Part shown: one piece after another, positions 54,525 to 63,650 of the stretch
Numbering within the stretch: position 1 is the stretch's first letter
Layout: every line of letters starts with the position of its first letter
Assembly (NCBI GenBank): GCA_002498385.1
Contig: DAHH01000003.1
Coordinates: 32,738 to 96,737 of the forward strand
Source: Methanobacterium sp. UBA410
Lineage (GTDB): Archaea; Methanobacteriota; Methanobacteria; Methanobacteriales; Methanobacteriaceae
Length of the DNA stretch: 64,000 nucleotides
Direction of reading: 5' to 3'
Position numbers and translations under genes: made by a program
The notes under the pieces: model-generated
Databases searched by the model: none
What the model was told of the DNA's origin: nothing
The model's input: only the letters and a program-made list of their open reading frames with translations

Positions 54525-55065
54525 TGGAACTGCAACATGGGCAGAATTTCCAGAGGCCTTTGAACTTGGAGTAAAGAAGGAACTCCTATCTAAGAATATT
54601 CCAGTAAAGTGTTTTGGTGTTTTGATGTTTTAGGGTTGTGGCAGCCAAAACGCTTGAAAAGAGTATGAAAACTGGTGTTCGAACTCCAAAGTTCCAAAAA
54701 TTGATCATGTTAAAGTTCAAGAGGATATGTCCCATTTACAGATAGAGGAAGCTTTCTGCTTGTTGAAGAAAAACCCAATCCATTAAAGGGGATGGATCTG
54801 ATTTTACTGCCAAGCTGCTGCCCACTACCGATCTTCTGGTTTTCCAAACTAAGCCCGGCTGGAATGCCCCTTAAACTGCTCAGGGTTACTAAAACCTTCG
54901 AAAAAAAGGGAGCTGAGCCATGTTAAAATAAAAGAAACCCTTGAAATACCCATTGAATCTAATTTTTGGGTTGTTATCAGGGTTATAAATGAAGATGAAC
55001 CACTTTACATGATCTGGGACCAGGTGGTGTGTGATCACGCCTTGAAGTACACCATGTAGGTGGCT
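54525..55065 (+). pseudogene. Decayed gene of unknown family
   Basis: Pieces of one protein can be read in three frames in order: FPEAFELGVKKELLSKNIPV then CFGVLMF and a stop, GCGSQNA, VPFTDRGSFLLVEEKP, LKLLRVTKTFEKKGAEPC, and finally KETLEIPIESNFWVVIRVIN with EDEPLYMIWDQV. Several stops and shifts separate them. It directly follows the glycosylase gene. I do not recognise the family. Confidence 0.5.
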
Positions 55066-55292
55066 ATCCACACTGCAAAGAAGAGCACCAACAGTACTCC
55101 ATAAAATTTAGCATGTTTATCTGGCTTAAGTGCAAGGTACAATCCCAAAACAGGTGATAAAATACTTCCAAGGAACCCCACAAGGTAGCCCTTCAAAACT
55201 AGGTAAAATCCCAGAAAGAAGGACCCAAAACTCAGAAGGTAGCAGACGTTTATCTCCTTGTTGTACCTTCGCTCCTCCACGTTTTCATCCAT
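55035..55292 (-). CDS. Small membrane protein (85 aa), pair member 1
   Basis: A charged N-terminus (MDENVEERRYNKEINV) is followed by three hydrophobic segments (about 17-35, 38-52, 62-82). I do not recognise a family. It follows the 91-residue membrane protein at 55317 by 24 bases and resembles it in size and topology; the two probably form one unit. Confidence 0.55.
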   Translation of the reverse strand: MDENVEERRYNKEINVCYLLSFGSFFLGFYLVLKGYLVGFLGSILSPVLGLYLALKPDKHAKFYGVLLVLFFAVWIATYMVYFKA

Positions 55293-55316
55293 GATTTCAC
55301 ATCCACAACATTGAAA

Positions 55317-55589
55317 TTACAAACCAGTTACGTACACCACAATGGTTACCACTGCCCACACCGCTGCAAGTACTCCAAGTACGTAGCCCCATTTTCCATT
55401 TCCATCCCACTTTTTGTAGTTGTAAGCCCCAAATAGGGTTGCACCCACTGCAATTGCAAGTGTCAGGGACTTCATTCCAGGAGATAATATGTAACCTCCA
55501 AGAACAACTCCAACAAACATTAAAACAACATTAATGGATTTATAAGAATTTTTAAGAGTTTCATATTCTGATTCATTGTTTTCAACCAT
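55317..55589 (-). CDS. Small membrane protein (about 90 aa), pair member 2
   Basis: Three hydrophobic segments follow a 20-residue polar start MVENNESEYETLKNSYK. The last helix ends VWAVVTIVVYVTG, recalling AVWIATYMVYF at the end of its neighbour. The frame extends upstream to 55634, but the ATG at 55589 has GTGTGGTAAAA before it and removes an implausible polar extension. The function is unknown. Confidence 0.55.
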   Translation of the reverse strand: MVENNESEYETLKNSYKSINVVLMFVGVVLGGYILSPGMKSLTLAIAVGATLFGAYNYKKWDGNGKWGYVLGVLAAVWAVVTIVVYVTGL

Positions 55590-55699
55590 TTTTACCACAC
55601 AAAAAATATCAGTGTTTGTTATGGTGCCTCCCAACTATAAATGTTATGAATTCACAGAGTATATACCAACATAATTTGGTGCTGTCTTAGGGTGATGGT

Positions 55700-56278
55700 A
55701 TGGCCAGGAATAGAAGATCAAAATATGGGCTGGCTTCTGGAGAGAAGATAAAATCTGGGGAAATTGAATCCCTCAGGAGAGATGTGATAAAGGTTTTGGA
55801 AACAAGGGTTTTAGGGGATTCATCCCTGAAAACTGTTTCGGATCTTGTTATGAACAGGGCAAAGCAGGTTACAGGCAGTCAACACTGCTACATTGCCTAC
55901 ATCGACCATGAAAATAGTGACAGCGTTGGTATCTCCTTTTCGCACATGACTGGTGAATGTGATAGCTACGAAGAGATTGGAGAGGCCCGTTTCAAGGTCA
56001 AAAAAGATGGCAGCTACGGTGGACTCTTAGGTTACTCCCTTGACACTGGAGAATCATTCTACGTCCAAAAACCTGAAAACCATCCCTCTGCGCATGGAAT
56101 TCCAGAGGGGCATGAACCTGTTTCGCAGTTTTTATCCGTGCCCGTAAAGTACGAAGGTAAGATCATGGGACAGATCGTGCTGGGAAACCCTGAAAGGGAT
56201 TATAATTCACACAGCGTGGATCTGGCTGATGCTGTGGCTGACATCTATGCAAAAGCGCTTAAACGTTTGCTTTATTGA
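55700..56278 (+). CDS. GAF domain protein
   Basis: One GAF domain covers most of the 192 residues: helix VSDLVMNRAKQVTGSQHCYIAYIDHEN, then GGLLGYSLDTGESFYVQ, and FLSVPVKYEGKIMGQIVLGN, DLADAVADIYAKAL at the end. The 35-residue basic N-terminus (MARNRRSKYGLASGEKIK) is not part of it. No histidine kinase or output domain is attached, so it is a stand-alone sensor or ligand-binding module. ATG after GGGTGATGGT. Confidence 0.85.
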   Translation: MARNRRSKYGLASGEKIKSGEIESLRRDVIKVLETRVLGDSSLKTVSDLVMNRAKQVTGSQHCYIAYIDHENSDSVGISFSHMTGECDSYEEIGEARFKVKKDGSYGGLLGYSLDTGESFYVQKPENHPSAHGIPEGHEPVSQFLSVPVKYEGKIMGQIVLGNPERDYNSHSVDLADAVADIYAKALKRLLY

Positions 56279-56331
56279 TTCTGATTGCACTGGTCGGCAA
56301 TAAACGTTGAAATTGCCGGGTTAAGAAAGGG

Positions 56332-56589
56332 TTATTCCAGGTCATCCTGTTCAGCCAACTCCAGGATGTAATCTATTTTTTCAATTAAATTTTTGGCCAT
56401 TATCATTTTTCCTTTGTTGGATGCTCCAACGTACTCCTGGAGAGATTTCTTATCTATCTTCAAAGATGCAATAATTTTGGAGTTGGACTTTACTTTATCC
56501 CAGGACAGCTGATGTATTCTATCGTTTATCTCAAGAAGCAGCAGGTCGTCAGGAGTTTTTATTTCCATGTTCCATTCAAGTTTCATCAT
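56332..56589 (-). CDS. Small hypothetical protein (85 aa)
   Basis: It is soluble and alpha-helical (PDDLLLLEINDRIHQLSWDK; SLQEYVGASNKGKMIMAKNL). No cysteine motif or membrane segment. I do not recognise the family. The first ATG at 56589 is preceded by TTGGAGGAAAT; a second follows at once. It stands alone, converging with the GAF gene. Confidence 0.6.
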   Translation of the reverse strand: MMKLEWNMEIKTPDDLLLLEINDRIHQLSWDKVKSNSKIIASLKIDKKSLQEYVGASNKGKMIMAKNLIEKIDYILELAEQDDLE

Positions 56590-57006
56590 TAAATATTTCC
56601 TCCAAGTCTTGCTATCAAAATACTTCTGCTTATCAGAACTTATAGTTCAATATATAATCAGAACATTTGCATGTTCTACATTCTTTAAGTAATTGGATTA
56701 AATGTTAACTAAAATAATTTGTTTAAGATCTTTAATTGTTTAGAAAAAATTAAATAAAATAAATGATTAAACAGAAAATTAGTTAAAACTTAAATTAAGA
56801 CTTATTGAAACATTGCATGAGAGATTTAAAACTCAAAACTTTGTTGAAACCTTAAATAAGATTTGAAACATGCATAAGGTTTATGAATTTAAGTGCAAAT
56901 TTAAATGTAAAAGTAAGTGAAAAGTTGAAGCAATTTATATTTTATAATTCGTAATTTCCCACTGAGAAAGCATGAAATGAAAAAAAAGTAGAGGATTAAA
57001 ATAAAT
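56590..57006 (+). other. Gene-free AT-rich spacer
   Basis: About 400 bases with very high AT. No frame, hairpin or repeat that I would support is present. T-runs at the right side probably end the cyclophilin transcript. Confidence 0.4.
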
Positions 57007-57432
57007 TCACTCCTCAAACACCGTAACTTTGTTCATGACGTCACCCTGTTTTATTTTGTAGACCACATCCATGCCTTTTATCACCTTTCCAAATACTGTG
57101 TGAACTCCGTCAAGGTGTGGCTGTGGGCTGTGGGTTATGAAGAACTGACTTCCACCTGTGTCACGGCCAGCGTGGGCCATTGATAAAGCCCCTGTTCCAT
57201 GTTTGTGCTCGTTTATCTCACACTTTATTGTATAACCTGGTCCTCCTGTTCCATCACCCTTTGGACAGCCCCCCTGGATCACGAAGTTTGGTATTACCCT
57301 GTGGAAGGTGAGTCCATTATAAAAGCCAGAGTTTGCAAGTTTTTCAAAGTTTGCAACCGTGTTTGGTGCTTCTTTATCAAATAAGGTGAGTTCTATGTTT
57401 CCTTTAGCTGTTTCTATCCTTGCCTTTTTCAT
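57007..57432 (-). CDS. Peptidyl-prolyl cis-trans isomerase, cyclophilin type
   Basis: It is 141 residues, the minimal cyclophilin barrel. Catalytic and binding residues are seen in LTFHRVIPNFVIQGGCPKGDGTGGPGY (R40, F45, Q48-type positions; split here as FHRVIPNFVIQGG and KGDGTGGPGY), ALSMAHAGRDTGGSQFFI and LDGVHTVFGKV. It is cytoplasmic, with no signal peptide. ATG at 57432 after ACGGTGATGTA. Confidence 0.95.
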   Translation of the reverse strand: MKKARIETAKGNIELTLFDKEAPNTVANFEKLANSGFYNGLTFHRVIPNFVIQGGCPKGDGTGGPGYTIKCEINEHKHGTGALSMAHAGRDTGGSQFFITHSPQPHLDGVHTVFGKVIKGMDVVYKIKQGDVMNKVTVFEE

Positions 57433-57676
57433 TTACATCACCGTTAATGGTTTTTAAATAGTTCGTTGATCTTCTATTACTCCTCGTTAATCAACTATTC
57501 CCCTCTAAAACTTTTAATATAATATGAAAACCAAATTATGTAATGGATTTAGGGCTAATGAAAAAAGACTTCCTTCTTTTTAAAGGGACTTTTTAGAGCT
57601 TAAGAATATCTATTGAAATTAATTTAAGAAAATTTAATTTAAATCACGCGTTATAAGATCATGGAAAGGTGAACAT

Positions 57677-58849
57677 ATGAACACACAGGAAATTATGGAT
57701 TTAGATAAGGAATACGTCATGCATACATACGGCCGTCAGCCTATAGCTCTTCAAAAAGGAAAAGGAGCTGTTGTCTGGGATGTTGAGGGTAAATCCTACA
57801 TAGACTGTGTTGCAGGAATTGCAGTGAACAACGTTGGCCACGCCCACCCCAAGGTGGTGGAAGCCATCTGCAAACAGGCCAAAAATCTCATACACACGTC
57901 TAATCTTTACTACATAGAAAATCAGGCAGTTCTGGCCAGGAAGCTGGCCGAGGTTTCACCACACAACAAGGCCTTCTTCTGCAACAGCGGTGCAGAGGCC
58001 AATGAGGGTGCAATAAAGCTTGCAAGGAAGTACACAGGTAAAGGTGAGATAATAACCATGAAAAACTCGTTTCACGGCCGTACCATAACCACGCTAACTG
58101 CAACGGGCCAGGTCAAGTACCAGAAGGGTTTCGGACCAATGACACCAGGTTTCAAGTATGTGCCCTACTGCAATGTGAACGCTGTGGCAGATGCAATAAC
58201 CGATGAAACAGCTGCTGTGCTTGTTGAACCTGTTCAGGGTGAAGGTGGGGTTATAGTACCTCCAGAAGGTTACCTTAAGGAACTCAAAAAGGTTTGCCAT
58301 GAAAAAGACGTTCTCCTGATATTTGACGAGGTTCAGACAGGTTTTGGAAGAACAGGTCAGATGTTTGCATCCCAGACCTTCGATGTGACCCCAGACATCA
58401 CCAGCCTTGCAAAGGCCATAGCTGGAGGCTTCCCAATGGGTGCAGTGCTTGCAGGTAAGGAGGTTGGAGAAACCTTCCAGCCAGGAGACCATGCAGCAAC
58501 CTTTGGAGGAAGCCCACTGGCATGTGCAGCTGCAAACGCATCCATAAATACCATAATCGAGGAGAATCTCCCTGAAAAGTCCAGGGAAAACGGTGCATAC
58601 TTCAAAAACAAACTTGAAACCCTTAAAAGTAAACATGATATCATCAAAGAAGTTAGGGGAGTTGGATTGATGATAGGTGTTGAGATGAACTTTGAGTGCG
58701 GTAGCCTGGTTGACGAGATGCGCGAGAATGGAATCATTGCAAACTGCACTGCAGGCAACGTTTTAAGGTTTGTACCACCTCTTGTAATAAGTAAAGAACA
58801 GATAGACACTGTTGTATCTGTTCTGGACGAAGTTCTAGGGGATCATTAA
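57677..58849 (+). CDS. argD: Acetylornithine aminotransferase
   Basis: It transfers an amino group from glutamate to N-acetylglutamate semialdehyde in arginine synthesis and may also serve lysine-like pathways. The 390-residue class III PLP enzyme has FFCNSGAEANEGAIKLARKY (about 97-116), SFHGRT, LIFDEVQTGFGRTG (about 214) and the PLP lysine in SLAKAIAGGFPMGA (about 245). ATG after GGAAAGGTGAACAT. It stands alone. Confidence 0.93.
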   Translation: MNTQEIMDLDKEYVMHTYGRQPIALQKGKGAVVWDVEGKSYIDCVAGIAVNNVGHAHPKVVEAICKQAKNLIHTSNLYYIENQAVLARKLAEVSPHNKAFFCNSGAEANEGAIKLARKYTGKGEIITMKNSFHGRTITTLTATGQVKYQKGFGPMTPGFKYVPYCNVNAVADAITDETAAVLVEPVQGEGGVIVPPEGYLKELKKVCHEKDVLLIFDEVQTGFGRTGQMFASQTFDVTPDITSLAKAIAGGFPMGAVLAGKEVGETFQPGDHAATFGGSPLACAAANASINTIIEENLPEKSRENGAYFKNKLETLKSKHDIIKEVRGVGLMIGVEMNFECGSLVDEMRENGIIANCTAGNVLRFVPPLVISKEQIDTVVSVLDEVLGDH

Positions 58850-59193
58850 CTTTTTTTATTAAAAACTCCCTCTGAATCTTTTTCATCTGTCTTTTTCATC
58901 ACTTTCCAATTTTCATCACTTTCCAATTTTTTCCTCAACTTTCCTTTAAATTTGATTAAAGGATCGTTTTTAATCATTGAATGACTCTTTAAACCTGTTC
59001 ATATTATTTCAGGACTTTAATAGAATGAAAATTTGATCAAATTAAAATTAAGTAACATAGATCAAATTAAAAAAATTGAAAAAGCATGAATTGAGGAATG
59101 TGAAAAAGATCCAAAAAAAGAAATAAGTTGAAAAAGGCCAATAATGTAAATTTAAGATGTAAATTTAGGCCTTTTTACATGTTTCATACGTTT
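58850..59193 (+). other. Intergenic region between convergent argD and the first MFS gene
   Basis: It contains a 17-base tandem repeat, TTTTCATCACTTTCCAA, at 58893-58909 and 58910-58926, plus T-rich stretches on both strands that suit terminators of the two convergent genes. No gene is seen. Confidence 0.45.
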
Positions 59194-60684
59194 TTACCTC
59201 CCATTACCACCCAGTATGTGATTTACGGCACCAGAAACCCTTTTTTCAAGTGAAACTGTTTTTTTAAGGGCAAGATCCTCGTAGTGCATCATGGTTTGTT
59301 TCCTGTTTTTCATACCTGTAAGGGACAACAGGGCCATTACAATGCTTAAAATGGCGCAGAATATCATCACACGGCGTATTCCCTCTGTTAGGGCTATGGC
59401 TGCTGTTCCAAATATCTGGTCTGGGATCATCATCTGGGCTGGTATGGCTGAGTGTATAAGTAATCCTCCGTAGCATACTGCAAATACCATTCCCATGTCT
59501 CTTATAGTTGCAATTACCCCTGATGCCATTCCAACATTTTCTTCTGGCAGGGCCGACATGAGAGTTTTGTTTGCAGGTGAAAGGAAGAGTGCTGTTCCAA
59601 GGCCGAACACCGCAAGGTTGCAGAATATGGTGAGGGGCGTTGAGGTGGTTGTAAGGCTCGTCATGGAAAGAAGTGCAGCTGCACACACAAGCGAGCCTGC
59701 AAAGACAGGGATCCTCGAACCCACCCTGTCGGATATAAAACCACTTATAGGTGCCATAACCATCATAACAATGGGTGAGGCCGTTAGTATCAAACCTGAT
59801 GTGCCTGTGCCCACATGCAGAACCTTTTGAAGGTAAAAAGGAAGTGCAAAGAGAAGCATATACACGCATATGTAGTTAAAGTGCAGACTAACGTTGAAAG
59901 CAGAGAAAATCTTATTTTTAAAGAACTTAAGTTCTATCATCGGACTCTCTGCCTTGAGTTCAGTTCGGATGAATAAAGCAAAGAGAAGCACCGCAAGCAC
60001 TCCAGCTCCAAGTGTTCCAGGGTAATCTGACTGTTCAACACTGTTTAAAGCAAAAATAATCAGGAAAAGGTAGCTGAACTGCAGCACCGTACCCGGTAAG
60101 TCCCATTTAACCTCAGAAGACTCTCCTCTATCAAATGTGATGTAGGACATGGAGAGGGCAAGAATTCCCAGGGGCACGTTAACCAGGAATATAGATCTCC
60201 ATCCAAAGAAACTGTTCATAACCCCTCCTATGGCAGGTCCAACTGCCAGACCCGCACCTATCGCCAAATAGTAAATTCCAAAGGCCTTGCCAAGGTAACG
60301 TGTTGGGAAGGATTTCTCCACCAGAACCATGGAAACAGAAAGCATCATGGAACCTGCAATTCCCTGAAGTGCCCTGAACAGGATCAAAGCACCAATTGAG
60401 GGGGATAAACTGCACAAAACGGATGAAATCATGAACCCAACCAAACCTATCATGAACAAACGCTCATGACCGAAGAAATCTCCGAATCTGGCGAAGAAAA
60501 GCACGAGCCCTATGAACGTGATGAAGTAACCCGTTAAAACCCACTCCACCACGGATAAACTGACCCCGAAAAATCCTGCTATGTTTGGGAGAGAAATGTT
60601 GATTATGCTGGCGTTCAACGGAACCATCATTGCCCCAATTGAAACTGCAAGAAGGATTCGCCATTTTTTAGCGTAATCATCCAT
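59194..60684 (-). CDS. MFS exporter, DHA2 (14-TM) family, copy 1
   Basis: The 496-residue protein has about 14 hydrophobic segments. Motif A-like GRFGDFFGHERLFMIG appears after helix 2, and helix 5 carries the antiporter motif (GIYYLAIGAGLAVGPAIGGV). It resembles EmrB/QacA drug exporters. The first 80 residues match the protein at 61212 closely (NASIINISLPNIAGFFGVSL against NASLVNVSLPTITEFFNTTL), so the two genes are duplicates. The ATG follows GGAAGGTCCCATT. The substrate is unknown. Confidence 0.92.
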   Translation of the reverse strand: MDDYAKKWRILLAVSIGAMMVPLNASIINISLPNIAGFFGVSLSVVEWVLTGYFITFIGLVLFFARFGDFFGHERLFMIGLVGFMISSVLCSLSPSIGALILFRALQGIAGSMMLSVSMVLVEKSFPTRYLGKAFGIYYLAIGAGLAVGPAIGGVMNSFFGWRSIFLVNVPLGILALSMSYITFDRGESSEVKWDLPGTVLQFSYLFLIIFALNSVEQSDYPGTLGAGVLAVLLFALFIRTELKAESPMIELKFFKNKIFSAFNVSLHFNYICVYMLLFALPFYLQKVLHVGTGTSGLILTASPIVMMVMAPISGFISDRVGSRIPVFAGSLVCAAALLSMTSLTTTSTPLTIFCNLAVFGLGTALFLSPANKTLMSALPEENVGMASGVIATIRDMGMVFAVCYGGLLIHSAIPAQMMIPDQIFGTAAIALTEGIRRVMIFCAILSIVMALLSLTGMKNRKQTMMHYEDLALKKTVSLEKRVSGAVNHILGGNGR

Positions 60685-61211
60685 AATGGGACCTTCCAGC
60701 CTGACTTAAAAAACAGAATTTGAAATCCGTGGTGTGTGAACCCTGCTTTCTTCCATTAAAAAAGCTGTTGTAAATTTTTAAAGTATTTTTTTGTATTTTA
60801 AGAATTAAATAAGACATATATTTATTAAAACTCAATTTTAATAGCACCTTCTAACTTAAAACCGATTTTTTCATGTTTAATCCTTTATTTCCATGTGGAT
60901 TAAATAGATCTCTTCTTATAAGCTCCATACTATATAAAGTTTTCGAGTTACATGATTGTGGTAGCCTGAAAAATGGTTTTTATAATGTTAAATCATGTTA
61001 AAATACGTTCAAACGCCAATTCATATTTAAAAAAAGAATTAAAGTTTTTTAAGGCGTTATTCCCTGCAAAATGTTTGTTTCTCCATTTAAGGTAAAAAGA
61101 TGTTGGTTTGATATAGTTTAGATAAACTTTCTAATTTCTTAAGTTACAGTTTGCTTCGAGAGGTTTACATTTTTAACCAAAAAATCTTTAAAAAAATTCC
61201 ATTTCTAAGAT
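60685..61211 (+). other. Spacer between the two MFS genes
   Basis: A strong, nearly symmetric TATA-like sequence CTATATAAAG lies at 60930-60939, with no gene start within the usual distance on the plus strand and about 250 bases from the first MFS gene on the minus strand. The rest is AT-rich with no supported gene. Confidence 0.4.
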
Positions 61212-62636
61212 TTAATCCATTATCATTTCAGCAACTTCCTTTTTAATTCTCTGAGTTCCCATTCCTAAAATGGAAAGCATTGCCATTGAAAAGCTCAGTA
61301 CAGCTGCGAAGGTAACAACGAAGTGCATTCCAAGGGTGAAGTTGTAGGCATCCAGGCTGAAGAGCTGGTGCATCTTGAGTATCTCGGGCGAAATGGTTGT
61401 TGAAAGCAGTATTCCAGCATAACAGACCGCAAAAACCATTCCAAGGTTCCTCATGGTTACAAGAATGCCAGATGCTAATCCTGCCTGGCCCATGGGCACC
61501 CTGGCCATTATTGCCCTGTTGGTTGGAGACTGAAAGATTGCCGTTCCCACACCAAAGATTGCCAGACGTACAAACACATCAAGTGCCGAGGAGGATGTTG
61601 TGAGCTGGGTCATGGAGTAAAGGGCCAAGGCACAGATCAGGGCCCCAATAAAGGAGAGTAACCTTGAACCAAATCTGTCGGAGAGTGCACCACTTACAGG
61701 TGCCAAAACCATCATTATCAGGGGAGCCCCTGTTAAAACCAGCCCGGTTGTGTTGGCCGAAAGATGCAGGACCTTCTGCAGGTAGAATGGCATTACAAAT
61801 ATGATCATATACATGCAGATGTAGTTGAAGTGCAGACTTAAGTTGTAGGCAGAAAAGCTGACGTTTTTAAAGAGGGAAAGATTAAGCATGGGATCTTCAA
61901 CCCGGTTCTCCCTCCTGATAAAGAGTAAAAACGTTGCCAGCACAAAAACCGTTAAAATAATTTTAGTACTTAAAGAGATTAGAGTTACGTAATTTAGAAG
62001 GTAAACCATCGCGAAAAGGCATGAAAACTCCAGTAACATCCCGGGAAAGTCCCATTTAACCTTGCTGGTTTCTCCCATTTTAAGCACTCGATAGCAGAGC
62101 AGGAAGCTCAAAAAACCAGCCGGAACGTTCACGAGAAAAATGGCCCTCCATCCAAGCGCAGCATCGATAACACCTCCAATTGCAGGGCCAAGGGCCATGC
62201 CGGCCGCCACTGCCACTGCATAAATTCCTAGGGCTCTCCCAAGTGTGTAAGTTGGAAACGACTTTTTAATTATTCCCATGGAAACTGAAAGCATCATAGC
62301 AGCTACAAATCCCTGCAAACCTCTAAAAAGAATTAAAAACTGGATTGACGGTGCAAAACTGCATAAAATGGAAACAAATACGAAACCCACCAGCCCAGCT
62401 AAGTAAAGTCGTTCATGACCCCAAAAATCACCTAAACGGCCGAAAAACAGAACAAATCCCAATAACGTGATTAAATAGCTTGTTAAAACCCATTGTGAGA
62501 GAAGGAGAGTTGTGTTGAAGAATTCTGTAATTGTTGGTAAGGAAACATTGACCAAACTGGCATTTATAGGCACCATAGTGCTTCCAAGGGCTATTGCAAA
62601 CAAAATCTGCCAGCTTTTCCTGTACGGATCGTTCAA
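61212..62636 (-). CDS. MFS exporter, DHA2 (14-TM) family, copy 2
   Basis: It is 474 residues with about 14 helices and the same motifs as copy 1: FGRLGDFWGHERLYLAG and AVAVAAGMALGPAIGGV. The paralogues differ enough (many substitutions in central helices) to have separate substrates. The start is a TTG at 62636 after GGATGGATAAAT; no ATG fits the first helix. The two genes are 530 bases apart on the same strand and may be transcribed separately. Confidence 0.9.
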   Translation of the reverse strand: MNDPYRKSWQILFAIALGSTMVPINASLVNVSLPTITEFFNTTLLLSQWVLTSYLITLLGFVLFFGRLGDFWGHERLYLAGLVGFVFVSILCSFAPSIQFLILFRGLQGFVAAMMLSVSMGIIKKSFPTYTLGRALGIYAVAVAAGMALGPAIGGVIDAALGWRAIFLVNVPAGFLSFLLCYRVLKMGETSKVKWDFPGMLLEFSCLFAMVYLLNYVTLISLSTKIILTVFVLATFLLFIRRENRVEDPMLNLSLFKNVSFSAYNLSLHFNYICMYMIIFVMPFYLQKVLHLSANTTGLVLTGAPLIMMVLAPVSGALSDRFGSRLLSFIGALICALALYSMTQLTTSSSALDVFVRLAIFGVGTAIFQSPTNRAIMARVPMGQAGLASGILVTMRNLGMVFAVCYAGILLSTTISPEILKMHQLFSLDAYNFTLGMHFVVTFAAVLSFSMAMLSILGMGTQRIKKEVAEMIMD

Positions 62637-63000
62637 ATTTATCCATCCATTTGAATCTGAAGTTTTTACAAATTCAGATAGACTTTAAACATTTGAAACA
62701 AATTTATTTAAAATTCAGCGATTCACAGCCAGTTACCCATATTTAAAATATTTTTGATTTTCTGTTACCTAACTATTTGAAGTGTATACCATAAATAGAA
62801 TGTGCAGGTCCATGGTGACTTTGTCAGAAAGTTGGGGGGTTAGTTGTTAAAGAGTTTTTTTCTGGTTTTGAATTTCTTTTCTGATGTTTATTTGTGGTGT
62901 TACGCCTGTTTTGATCTTCATTAACTTTTTAATGCTTTTGGGAAGTTTTTTTTCTGGAAGGCGTTTTTTTTTATTTTGTTTGTGAGGTTTGTTCATATAT
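62637..63000 (+). other. AT-rich spacer upstream of the second MFS gene
   Basis: It holds the likely MFS promoter (TATA-like TTTAAATATG near 62740 on the minus strand). The right part is T-rich and may belong to the decayed element that follows. No gene is seen. Confidence 0.3.
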
Positions 63001-63650
63001 ATTTTTCATCTTCTATAGAATGTGAAGAAGGGTTTTAAAGTACGGAATCAAAGAATAATGGATAATTGGATGTTTAAACCCTAATTTTTTCTATAATTGG
63101 TTTGAATTTTTCATCTAAATCGCGGGTTATGGCAATTTTGTTTTTATTTCCTATATTTTTTGCTCTAAAAACTTTTACATGTTTTTTAGAATTTTCTTTT
63201 GAGTATATTTATATCAGCAACTATGATATTTTGTTTTGCTGTCGAATGATGTGAATCTGTAATTCTATATGTCTTTGATTTTAATTTGCTCGACATTGAA
63301 AATGTAATAATCCTGAATAATGGTTTTTTTAGAGTTGTTGTTTTGGTTTTTTTTTATGTTCATAGTATTCCAGTTTTTCAAATTGTTTGTTGTGAGATAT
63401 ATGATTCATGCGTCTTTTTTTTAGCTTTTATAAGCAACATTGCGCAGTGATCTGAAGAATAAGCCTAATTCAAGGACATTTACTCTTAAAATTCACGTGA
63501 AATTGCTATTATCATCAACAATTCTGGAAAATATCTGTATCCGAACTTTTTATCACATTTCTTACATTTGTAACTTTGGATTTCTGTTTTCAGAACTCCT
63601 TTATCATGAAAATAAAAGCGTTCTTATCTTTAACTCCCATTTTTAACCAC
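63001..63650 (-). pseudogene. Decayed transposase-like gene
   Basis: On the minus strand, broken frames spell a zinc-finger-like YKCKKCDKKFGYRYF near the N-terminal side (about 63540-63590), ISQQTI, a segment DYYIFNVEQIKIKDI, and further on KILKNM, IGNKNKIAITRDLDEKFKP (63080-63140). Stops and shifts occur every 20-40 codons. The order zinc ribbon then DDE-type domain fits several archaeal insertion-sequence transposases; I cannot fix the family. Confidence 0.45.

Noticed and set aside
57007..57432. Plus-strand open frame opposite cyclophilin
   Set aside because: It is a shadow of a secure gene with no start signal.
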